Below, one piece after another: positions 8,357-14,120 of a stretch of DNA of 17,237 nt. Below the pieces are notes generated by a model. It was not told the DNA's origin and made no database searches. It worked only from the letters and a program-made list of their open reading frames with translations. The stretch is from Chloroflexota bacterium (GTDB taxonomy: Bacteria; Chloroflexota; Anaerolineae; Anaerolineales; DRMV01), in the NCBI GenBank assembly GCA_013153135.1, contig JAADFA010000121.1, positions 1 to 17,237 of the forward strand. Reading direction: 5' to 3'. Position 1 is the first letter of the stretch, and every line of letters starts with the position of its first letter. A program made the position numbers and the translations under genes.

Positions 8357-8632
8357 CTATGTGTCGTGTGAACGTTCGCGTGTCGCACTTGCGCGCGCCT
8401 TCGCCCGGCGAGGGCGCTCTTCCCGGTAAACCGTGATGGCGGCCTCGGGGCAGACAATGGCACATACCATGCACCCGGTACATCCGTCCGAGACCAATAC
8501 CGCGGGATGGTAACCCTGAGGGGTGAGGCGGTGCTCATCCAGAGCGAGCACATTGACGGGGCAATAGTGCACACAGATTTCGCACCCTTTGCACAGGGTC
8601 TCATTGATCTCAACCCATCCTTTTACAGCCAT
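8357..8632 (-). CDS. 2x[4Fe-4S] ferredoxin subunit of the 2-oxoacid oxidoreductase (delta)
   Basis: This 91-residue protein carries two classical four-cysteine cluster motifs: Cys14, 17, 20, 24 (CKGCEICVHYCP) and Cys51, 54, 57, 61 (CTGCMVCAIVCP). It should pass electrons from the thiamine centre to free ferredoxin. A basic tail (RRAKARASATRERSH) follows and is longer than needed for the fold. The start is ATG at 8632 behind a good AGGAGG; a longer reading frame to 8701 crosses the terminator hairpin and is unlikely. It is the first structural gene of the operon and lies about 55 bases past the terminator tail at 8687, so its transcription appears to depend on read-through of that terminator. 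Confidence 0.95.
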   Translation of the reverse strand: MAVKGWVEINETLCKGCEICVHYCPVNVLALDEHRLTPQGYHPAVLVSDGCTGCMVCAIVCPEAAITVYREERPRRAKARASATRERSHDT

Positions 8633-8686
8633 GATGTCCTCCTGCGGTGGAGTTGGGTCGCGCGGCCCCAAGGGCGACAAATAACG

Positions 8687-8717
8687 AAAAAAGCCGCTCA
8701 CCCAGGATGGGGAGCGG
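8687..8717 (-). terminator. Leader terminator upstream of the oxidoreductase operon
   Basis: On the minus strand CCGCTCCCC (8717-8709), loop ATCCT, and GGGTGAGCGG (8703-8694) form a 9-bp stem with a single bulged T, followed by C and six T (8692-8687), then CGTTATTT. This is a textbook intrinsic terminator, but it stands before, not after, the ferredoxin gene on the same strand. Confidence 0.85.
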
Positions 8718-8778
8718 TTCGGGAGATGGCTTTTGAAACGTGTGACAATGCCCGGTTAGGCTCCCGCGCCCGCCCCCC
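8709..8778 (-). promoter_or_regulatory. Candidate antiterminator pairing
   Basis: Leader segment GGGGGGCGG (8778-8770, inside the final codons of the leader ORF) can pair over nine consecutive positions, with one G-U, with CCGCUCCCC (8717-8709), which is exactly the 5' arm of the terminator. The two structures exclude each other. A second, shorter option is GGGAGC (8765-8760) with GCUCCC (8715-8710). This was worked out by eye; no folding energy was calculated. Confidence 0.5.
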
Positions 8779-8854
8779 AGCGGCCAGCTGCGATGAACGT
8801 TGGAAACGCGATGCGAACCGTCGGCAGGGAGCAGTGCGCGGTGTTGCTGGCCAT
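8756..8854 (-). CDS. Small leader ORF, 32 codons, ahead of the oxidoreductase operon
   Basis: The ATG at 8854 follows a strong AGGAGG (8870-8865) with 10 bases between; the frame ends in TAA at 8758-8756. The peptide starts MASNTAHCSLPTVRIAFPTF and ends RWGAGAGA. A second ATG at 8862, in another frame, is only two bases from the same site and so is less likely; it would read 54 codons into the terminator. The peptide has no long run of one amino acid. The region TVRIAFPTFI (about 12-21) is rich in branched-chain and aromatic residues. The last codons (Trp-Gly-Ala-Gly-Ala-Gly-Ala) form the antiterminator segment. I recognise no family. It could be a leader peptide sensed by ribosome position, or a small protein with its own terminator. 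Confidence 0.55.
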   Translation of the reverse strand: MASNTAHCSLPTVRIAFPTFIAAGRWGAGAGA

Positions 8855-8883
8855 GGCTCCATATCCTCCTCGGGGGTGAGGGT

Positions 8884-8912
8884 ATTATACGCGGGCCCTG
8901 GCGCTTTGGCAA
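8884..8912 (-). promoter_or_regulatory. Promoter of the leader and oxidoreductase operon
   Basis: On the minus strand TTGCCA (8912-8907) and TATAAT (8889-8884) are 17 bases apart, a near-consensus sigma70-type promoter. Transcription would begin near 8877, just before the leader Shine-Dalgarno. I see no comparable promoter between the leader terminator and the ferredoxin gene. Confidence 0.8.
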
Positions 8913-8953
8913 GATGGGGCTACCCATCGGAGGCGGGCAAATCTCGTAGCAGC

Positions 8954-9060
8954 CCATGCCGCGGGCGGCGAAACCCGCCCGCTATCCTCGCCGCCGCGCG
9001 TTGGGTTGAATTATCCGCGTGCAATTTTATGATAGCCGCGGGCTTCCAGCCCGCGGCGGC
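8954..9060. repeat. REP-like repeat unit, copy A
   Basis: The first 42 bases (8954-8995) recur without a mismatch at 9156-9197. They hold the stem GCGGGCGG / CCGCCCGC around a short CGAAAC loop. The unit ends with a second hairpin, GCCGCGGGC-TTCCA-GCCCGCGGC (9035-9057). Two hairpins joined by a more variable AT-richer spacer is a REP-doublet-like design. Together with copy B and two degenerate cores at about 9094-9137 it fills most of the 465-base gene-free region between the 3D-protein gene and the leader promoter. Confidence 0.75.
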
Positions 9061-9155
9061 AGGGGCACGCGAGCGCGGCTTTGGCCCATGCCAGGGCGGC
9101 AGAACCCGCGCTTGGCCCGCGGGCGGCGGAACCCGCCTCGCCGTCGGTCATGCGG

Positions 9156-9280
9156 CCATGCCGCGGGCGGCGAAACCCGCCCGCTATCCTCGCCGCCTGC
9201 CACGCGTTCTCGCGCGTTGGGCCGGTCAGCTCGCGCGCAATATTATGCCAACTAGCCACGGGCCTCCAGCCCGCGGCGGC
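9156..9280. repeat. REP-like repeat unit, copy B
   Basis: This repeats copy A in direct orientation: an identical 42-base start, a 14-base insertion (9198-9211), a diverged middle that keeps GCGCGTTGGG and an AATATTATG-like stretch, then the end hairpin GCCACGGGC-CTCCA-GCCCGCGGC with one mismatch. The uneven conservation (perfect first hairpin, drifting spacer) suggests conversion or selection on the hairpin. No transposase is present here. From 9281 to 9377 I see no gene or clear signal. Confidence 0.75.
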
Positions 9281-9377
9281 GCTGTGCTTCCCCGCGCCCC
9301 TTGGCACGTCGACAACTTTTGCGTGCACTCCTATCCACCCCGGTGGTATACCCCGGCGGAGCTCGCTCAGGGCCCTA

Positions 9378-10622
9378 TCAAGGCAAAACGTAAGGGATCT
9401 GCTCAGGCGGGGGCGGGGGCGCGACGAAATAAAGGGTAGTCCATTGGTGCCAAGGTTCGTAGTCTTCTTCTGAAAAGCCCAGGTCGATCCAATGGCGCCC
9501 GGGAATGCCGCCGCCCACGTCCGCAATAATGCCAAAGCCATAGCCAGGCACGTAAACCCGCCATCCCTTCATCCACCGGTACCACGGCAGGGTGACCGCG
9601 ATAATTCCTTTGCGCAGCCGTTCACCGCTGGCTGTGATATCATCACACCCGTCGATGCCCAGCCGACATGGCGAGTATGATGTCGCGTACACCTTGACCG
9701 CGCGCCAGTAGCGCACCGGCCCATGAGGCGTTTCCAGCGTGCGGATCTCGATGCGGGTGCCGTAGCCCAGGATGCGGTCCCGGGGCGGTTGCAGGACCCA
9801 TTCCCACACCGGTTTGAGGGGTGTTGTGGTTGTGCCCTCGGGCGTGGTCCAGGTTAACGTGCGCTGCGCGCGCACCCGCAGGCCGACCTGGCCTTCTTGC
9901 TTGGTCACGACCGTGTCAATGAGTGCGTCGGGCGCGGGTTCCCAACGCACGGAGAAGGGCTCGGCCTGGAGTTGGATCTGCCATTCGGGCGTGCCGTAGC
10001 GAATTTGCACCGCGGCTTCGGGCGAAGGGGGATTAGCCAGCGCGGGGCTCGTCTCGGTAAAGGGCAGCACGGCCAGGTTGAGGGTGGCCAGGATGTCCGC
10101 GGTTGTCGCCCAATGCCCTCGCACTGTGTACGTCTCCAAGGGAGTGTGTATGGTGTACGTCGCAGACGGACGCCAGCGTACCAGGTCGGAACGCAAGGGT
10201 TGGAAACTATCGGCCGGGTGCAAAGGCCAGCCCTGTTGTACGAGCTCCCGCGCGGGCGGGGCATCGCGAGCCCAGAGGGTAACGCGCCCCGAAGGCCCGG
10301 TGACCGTCACGGGCCGCGCGCGACGCAAGCTTAGCCGCACCACCGGCGCCTCGGTGGGCCATGGCGTATCCGGTCGGAGCGGAAGCCCATTGATGCGGAC
10401 CTCATCGCTGGGCCACCAGGGCCCTGCAATGGCAATGAGCATATCGCTGGGCCAGGCCGCGGTCGCAGGGCCCCAATACCGGGTTTGACCATCTACGTCT
10501 ACCCAGACGTACGGCCGCGACTCGGCTCGCGCAGGTGCTATCCACAACCCTGCCCAAACCAATACCAATCCCATGAGCACCAGTGCCCCGGCCAGGGGCA
10601 TTAGCCACGTTCGTTGTCCCAT
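9378..10622 (-). CDS. Secreted DUF348-G5-3D domain protein (YabE/Rpf-like cell-wall protein)
   Basis: The 414-residue protein has an N-terminal signal or anchor helix (about 7-29, ending APARA). Three weak DUF348-like repeats follow (about 36-80, 103-145 and 155-200; e.g. TVRGHWATTADILATLNLAV), then a G5-like domain (about 226-290, ending DRILGYGTR). The C-terminal 3D domain (about 309-400) shows VYATSYSPC, DDITASGERLRKGIIAV, WRVYVPGYGFGIIADVGGG, and GRHWIDLGF. This is the YabE/RpfB-like architecture; 3D domains are double-psi barrels related to lytic transglycosylases, so a role in peptidoglycan turnover outside the membrane is likely. I chose ATG at 10622, two bases after the stop of the upstream nuclease-like gene; an upstream TTG (10646) overlaps that gene. 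No Shine-Dalgarno is seen, which fits translational coupling. It ends in a Pro-rich tail. Confidence 0.85.
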   Translation of the reverse strand: MGQRTWLMPLAGALVLMGLVLVWAGLWIAPARAESRPYVWVDVDGQTRYWGPATAAWPSDMLIAIAGPWWPSDEVRINGLPLRPDTPWPTEAPVVRLSLRRARPVTVTGPSGRVTLWARDAPPARELVQQGWPLHPADSFQPLRSDLVRWRPSATYTIHTPLETYTVRGHWATTADILATLNLAVLPFTETSPALANPPSPEAAVQIRYGTPEWQIQLQAEPFSVRWEPAPDALIDTVVTKQEGQVGLRVRAQRTLTWTTPEGTTTTPLKPVWEWVLQPPRDRILGYGTRIEIRTLETPHGPVRYWRAVKVYATSYSPCRLGIDGCDDITASGERLRKGIIAVTLPWYRWMKGWRVYVPGYGFGIIADVGGGIPGRHWIDLGFSEEDYEPWHQWTTLYFVAPPPPPEQIPYVLP

Positions 10623-10624
10623 CT

Positions 10625-11140
10625 TCAGGCCAACCGTTGGTTGCAAATTTCACGAAAGCCGCACGCGCGGCAGCGCGCGGGGTGGTTATGCGAACGCGGG
10701 ACGTCTTCCCGCTCTTCGTCCGCGCGCAACGCGGCGAGTACCGCGAGCAGCTCATCCATCAATCTTGGGGTGAATTCTATCCGAAAGGTGGCTTGAGGAT
10801 AACGCAAGAATCCGTACGGCGCGGGCCGACCCAGCACGCGCTGGATGAGCAGGCCATACGCGGCCAGCTGATACACGTGCCCAGGGTAAGGCTGTTGAGG
10901 CGTATGCCCCGTCTTGACCTCTACAGGGATGAGGGCCTCGCCTTGTTCTAGAATGTAATCTGGTTTGCCGACCAGGCCGATGTGTGGATCGTATAACGGC
11001 CGCGCCAGCGTGTGCGCGGTGTCCATGTCCATGTAGACGACCCGCCCCGTGGGGAGCCCGGCCCGCTGCTGCAGGCCTCGCGCACGCAGCAGGAACCACA
11101 TCCCCAACAACAAAAGCGTGAATCCTAACCACACCAACAT
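10625..11140 (-). CDS. Membrane-anchored Cas4/RecB-like PD-(D/E)XK nuclease domain protein
   Basis: The 171-residue protein starts with a hydrophobic helix (MLVWLGFTLLLLGMWFLL, 1-18), then a RecB/Cas4-type nuclease core: GLVGKPDYIL with Asp61, IPVEVKTG with Glu74 and Lys76, and QLAAY (91-95). Three C-terminal cysteines (Cys157, 160, 166 in CRACGFREIC) match the Cas4 iron-sulfur pattern, but the usual N-terminal fourth cysteine is absent; the transmembrane helix is in its place. Cas4 proteins cut or trim DNA; here no CRISPR or cas gene is near, so it is a solo Cas4-like protein. ATG at 11140 was chosen because the longer frame to 11284 overlaps the divergent gene and promoter. There is no ribosome site, and TACAAT sits just upstream, so the message may be leaderless. 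Role unknown. Confidence 0.78.
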   Translation of the reverse strand: MLVWLGFTLLLLGMWFLLRARGLQQRAGLPTGRVVYMDMDTAHTLARPLYDPHIGLVGKPDYILEQGEALIPVEVKTGHTPQQPYPGHVYQLAAYGLLIQRVLGRPAPYGFLRYPQATFRIEFTPRLMDELLAVLAALRADEEREDVPRSHNHPARCRACGFREICNQRLA

Positions 11141-11147
11141 CTTTTTG

Positions 11148-11153
11148 ATTGTA
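11148..11153 (-). promoter_or_regulatory. Candidate -10 for the Cas4-like gene, possibly leaderless
   Basis: The minus strand reads TACAAT here, with seven bases (CAAAAAG) between it and the ATG at 11140. That spacing would place the transcript start at or next to the ATG, which agrees with the missing Shine-Dalgarno. No -35 is recognisable. Confidence 0.4.
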
Positions 11154-11167
11154 CCGAACCTATTCGG
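11154..11167. promoter_or_regulatory. Inverted repeat between divergent -10 elements
   Basis: CCGAA-CCTA-TTCGG is a perfect 5-bp inverted repeat. It sits between the minus-strand TACAAT (11148-11153) and the plus-strand TATAAT (11180-11185), where a bound regulator could control both divergent transcripts. It is short enough to be chance. Confidence 0.3.
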
Positions 11168-11179
11168 CGTCGCGCGAGG

Positions 11180-11185
11180 TATAAT
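11180..11185 (+). promoter_or_regulatory. Candidate -10 of the aminotransferase-pseudokinase cluster
   Basis: A perfect TATAAT lies 31 bases before the chosen ATG at 11217. No -35 is found at 16-18 bases. I found no other good promoter between here and 16061, so this one may serve the whole plus-strand gene run. Confidence 0.55.
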
Positions 11186-11216
11186 CCCGATGCGGAACCT
11201 GACGCGGGAGGTCATT

Positions 11217-12398
11217 ATGCCTGGCTTTGAAGTGATTGGTGAAGAAGAAAAACGCGCGGTCATGGACATTTTTGACCGTAGCAACGGCGTTTTGTTTTAT
11301 CGGGGTTTTGACGAACGCCGGAACCATATCTTCCGCGTGTTGGATTTTGAAGCCGCGTTTGCCAAGCGCTTGGGCGCGCGTCACGCACAAGCCGTGACTT
11401 CAGGCACGGCCGCGCTCAAGGTCGCGCTCAAGGCTCTAGGCATCGGCCCTGGGGATGAAGTGATCACGCAGGCCTTTACCTTTGTCGCAACGGTGGAGGC
11501 CATCCTTGATACGGGCGCGACGCCCATCGTAGTCGACGTGGACGATACCCTCAACATGGACCCTGCGGCCTTGCGTGCGGCCATTACCCCGCGTACCAAG
11601 GCGGTTATCCCGGTGCACATGATGCACGCGGCCGCGGCCATGGATGATATCCTCGCCATTGCACGCGAACACAACCTGTTCGTGGTTGAAGATACCGCGC
11701 AGGCTTGCGGTGCGACGTATCACGGCAAACCTTTAGGTACCCTGGGGCACCTGGGGTGCTTTAGCTTCGACTTTGGCAAGACCATTACCACTGGCGAGGG
11801 CGGCATGGTGGTAACCGACGACGAGGAGCTCTTCCGCCGTGCGCGGTCGTATCACAACCACGGTCACGCGTTTTTGCCTGGTGTCCCGCCCGGGGAAGAA
11901 CCGGGCATCATGCCAGGATTCAACTTCCGCATGACCGAGCTCCAGGCTGCGGTCGGGTTAGCTCAGTTAGAAAAGCTCGATTTCATCCTGGAGCGCCAAC
12001 GCGCGAACAAGGCACGAATGAAGGCTTACCTCGAGCCTGAGGCGGACGCGCTGGGCATTCGTTTCCGCCGCATCCTTAACCCCGAAGGCGAGGGTGGTGA
12101 TACGCTGGTAATCTTCACCGGGAGCCGAGAACGGGCGCGCGCGGTAGCCAAGTACATGGCCCAGCACGGCGTAGGGACCAAGCTGCTCCCGGGTGCAGAG
12201 CGGTGGCACTTCGCGGGCTATTGGGAATGGATCTGGCGGGACCATCCCTTGTATGCCCAGGATTGGGCCACGCGCTGGGCCGCGTCGGCCCACTGGCTTG
12301 AGCAAGCCGTCGCGCTGCCCGTGATGGTATTGGACGAGCCAGATGCCATCGAGCGTAAGATGCGCGTGGTGCGTGAGGCTCTGCGCGCGACGTTGTGA
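11217..12398 (+). CDS. DegT/DnrJ/EryC1/StrS-family PLP aminotransferase
   Basis: The 393-residue protein is a fold-type I sugar-aminotransferase-like enzyme; known relatives transfer an amino group from glutamate to keto-sugars for cell-surface or secondary-metabolite sugars. Seen: AQAVTSGTAALKVALKALGIGP (57-78) for the PLP phosphate, DEVITQAFTFVATVEAIL, the PLP-nitrogen Asp in VVEDTAQACGA (Asp159), and Lys188 in FSFDFGKTITTGEGG as the Schiff-base residue. FNFRMTELQAAVGLAQLEKLD is the family segment near the middle. I chose ATG at 11217 with GGGAGG five bases upstream; an ATG at 11190 would lie almost on the transcript start, and the track upstream overlaps the divergent gene. The mocA-like gene starts three bases after the stop. 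No sugar-nucleotide genes are nearby, so the substrate is unknown. Confidence 0.93.
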   Translation: MPGFEVIGEEEKRAVMDIFDRSNGVLFYRGFDERRNHIFRVLDFEAAFAKRLGARHAQAVTSGTAALKVALKALGIGPGDEVITQAFTFVATVEAILDTGATPIVVDVDDTLNMDPAALRAAITPRTKAVIPVHMMHAAAAMDDILAIAREHNLFVVEDTAQACGATYHGKPLGTLGHLGCFSFDFGKTITTGEGGMVVTDDEELFRRARSYHNHGHAFLPGVPPGEEPGIMPGFNFRMTELQAAVGLAQLEKLDFILERQRANKARMKAYLEPEADALGIRFRRILNPEGEGGDTLVIFTGSRERARAVAKYMAQHGVGTKLLPGAERWHFAGYWEWIWRDHPLYAQDWATRWAASAHWLEQAVALPVMVLDEPDAIERKMRVVREALRATL

Positions 12399-12401
12399 TC
12401 C

Positions 12402-13049
12402 ATGGCTCGCGCGGTTGCTGAGACGTGGGTTGGGGTGGTGTTGGCCGCGGGGGAAGGCCGGCGTTTCGGTCCGCGGCTTAAGGTGTTGCAGCCGTACCAG
12501 GGCGAACCCTTAGTCCGCCGCGCGGCCCGAGCGCTGCTTGCGGCTGGGCTGAGTCGGGTTGGGGTGGTGGTAGGCTATCGGGCCGAACAGGTGGTGCCCG
12601 CGTTAGCGGGGCTGCCTGTGGCTGTGCTGTTCAACCCCGCGTGGTTTTGGGGCATGGCTTGGTCCGTTCGGGCCGCGGTGCGCGCGGCCCAAGGATGGCG
12701 AGCTCAGGGCCTGCTTATTACCCTCGCGGATATGCCCCTTGTAGACGGGGCAGCAATTCGGGCTGTTTTGCAGGTTGCCCAACGTAGCCCTGAGCCCATC
12801 GTCGCGCTCGAAGCGGCTTCGCGCGTGACCCCACCTGTTGCCTATCGCGCGAGCGTGTGGCCGGCTTTATTGCGCCTTCGGGGCGACGTAGGGGGACGGG
12901 CGCTCTTCGGAGCCTTCCCCGTGCGTCGTGTGCCGTGGCCCGATCCAAGGATTATTTGGGATATCGACACGATGCACGATTGGCAGCGCCTTGCCTCAGC
13001 CGCGCGGAAGAAGGACGAACACCATGCTCGATCGGTTCGTATCCCCTGA
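12402..13049 (+). CDS. MocA/MobA-like nucleotidyltransferase (probable molybdenum cofactor cytidylyltransferase)
   Basis: The 215-residue protein is a GT-A-fold nucleotidyltransferase. It shows VVLAAGEGRRFGPRLK (12-27) for the nucleotide, PLVRRAARALLAAGL, FNPAWFWGMAWSVRAAV (Asn78, GMAWS 84-88), the metal-binding LADMPLV (108-114), GDVGGRAL (161-168) and DIDT (187-190). The GMAxS, LADMP and GDxGxR set is that of MocA, which makes molybdopterin cytosine dinucleotide for xanthine-dehydrogenase-type enzymes; close relatives have other substrates. No molybdoenzyme gene is adjacent, but a MoaD-MoaE gene is in the window. ATG at 12402 is three bases after the aminotransferase stop, without its own ribosome site, so coupled. 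Its last 26 bases overlap the next gene. Confidence 0.85.
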   Translation: MARAVAETWVGVVLAAGEGRRFGPRLKVLQPYQGEPLVRRAARALLAAGLSRVGVVVGYRAEQVVPALAGLPVAVLFNPAWFWGMAWSVRAAVRAAQGWRAQGLLITLADMPLVDGAAIRAVLQVAQRSPEPIVALEAASRVTPPVAYRASVWPALLRLRGDVGGRALFGAFPVRRVPWPDPRIIWDIDTMHDWQRLASAARKKDEHHARSVRIP

Positions 13050-14085
13050 AAATCGTCAGAACTTGCGCGACTTGTTCGCGATCCTCCTCTGGCTGTTCGC
13101 GTTTGTAGCCGCGCTCTTTTTGGTTTCGCTATTGGTGGCAGCCTACCAATGGGCCGCGACGCATCTCCCGGCTTTGGCTCGAGCGCAACCCTATTTGTGC
13201 GGGGGTGGCCTGCTGGCTGCCGTCGCGGGCGTCCTTTGGTTGGGGCTGCGGCAGTGGCATCGTGACCCAGAGTTTCGGTTAGCGTTGGTTGTGGGGGTGA
13301 GCCTGGTGCTGCTGACTATCGTGCCCGCGTGGCTGTTGGCTTTGGGATTTGGTTGGTTCGTCCGCGCATCCACGCCTGAGCCCTTGGGCACGCCGGTGGG
13401 CCTCACCCCCGCGGCTTGGGCGCGCGGCATCCCGCCTGAGGCCTGGCCGGTGCTCACGGTCATGCCTACGCCAACGCCAACCTCGGGCTTGCGGCCTCCA
13501 CCAACGCCCTTCTTTTTAGGGACTCCAGGTCCGCCGACGAGCACGCCTTGGCCGGATATCTTCGCCGGTATCCCGCCCTCAGACCACGTCTATACCGTCC
13601 GTATTACTGCGTCGCATCATCTGGTCGCGCTGCGCGGCCCCGATGCTTTCCAGGACGTACGTATCCGCGCGCGCGTCGCCATCCGCCGCGCGGCCGACCT
13701 GGGCCGAGGCTCGTGGGGAGTGTTGTGCCGCTACCAGTCGCCCGAAGCGTACTACGCATTTTTTGTAGGTTTGGACGACAGCGTGAGTATATGGCGCCGC
13801 GAACCCGGTCAGTTCCGCCCTTTGGCCCGCTGGCGCCGTGTGCCGACGCAAGCGTTGCTCGCGTTCCCGGATAACCCCGAAGCTCCAGAGCGCCTAAGTC
13901 CGTGGCTTATTGCCGAGTGCCAAGGCGATACTTTGCGTTTGCGCATCAACGGCTATCTTATCCATGAAGTGCGTGATCCCGAACCCTTACCGGCCGGGCG
14001 GATCGGCATGATCGTGGGCAATGAAGAGGAACAAGTGGTGCGGGTTCGGTGGTTGGTTTATGAAGTTGAGGATTTGCAGCCTTGA
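13024..14085 (+). CDS. Membrane protein with Pro/Thr linker and C-terminal beta-sandwich (ConA/LamG-like) domain
   Basis: I do not recognise a named family. The 353-residue protein has three hydrophobic helices (about 18-40, 56-76 and 86-112), then a long Pro/Thr-rich linker (about 117-178, with MPTPTPTSG and PPPTP), then a soluble domain (about 187-350). The latter has the look of a concanavalin/LamG-like beta-sandwich: VYTVRITASHH, FQDVRIRARVAI, GSWGVLCRYQSPEAYYAFFV, RLRINGYLIHEVRD, GRIGMIVGNE. Such domains often bind glycans. The start is ATG at 13024 with AAGAAGGA upstream, inside the mocA 3' end (26-base overlap). The next gene, 35 bases on, has a similar linker and ectodomain fused to a kinase-like domain, so the two likely act together at the cell surface. 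Confidence 0.8.
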   Translation: MLDRFVSPENRQNLRDLFAILLWLFAFVAALFLVSLLVAAYQWAATHLPALARAQPYLCGGGLLAAVAGVLWLGLRQWHRDPEFRLALVVGVSLVLLTIVPAWLLALGFGWFVRASTPEPLGTPVGLTPAAWARGIPPEAWPVLTVMPTPTPTSGLRPPPTPFFLGTPGPPTSTPWPDIFAGIPPSDHVYTVRITASHHLVALRGPDAFQDVRIRARVAIRRAADLGRGSWGVLCRYQSPEAYYAFFVGLDDSVSIWRREPGQFRPLARWRRVPTQALLAFPDNPEAPERLSPWLIAECQGDTLRLRINGYLIHEVRDPEPLPAGRIGMIVGNEEEQVVRVRWLVYEVEDLQP

Positions 14086-14120
14086 AATCGACATAATTGA
14101 AAGGCGGATGGAGGTGATTC

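Noticed and set aside
8357..8701. Longer ferredoxin (114 residues) starting at 8701
   Set aside because: That start lies inside the terminator stem, has no Shine-Dalgarno, and adds an unrelated N-terminus; the ATG at 8632 has AGGAGG.
8954..9280. CRISPR array
   Set aside because: Only two full copies, about 200 bases apart, each with internal hairpins; no regularly spaced short repeats, and the Cas4-like gene is not next to cas genes.
8507..9439. 310-codon plus-strand open frame over the ferredoxin start, the leader and the repeats
   Set aside because: It runs antisense through a ferredoxin gene, a terminator and palindromic repeats, and its low-complexity Arg/Ala/Gly product has no domain pattern.
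9011..9541. Minus-strand open frame (176 codons) across the REP-like repeats
   Set aside because: It overlaps the 3D-protein gene in another frame and most of the rest is repeat DNA; no ribosome site.
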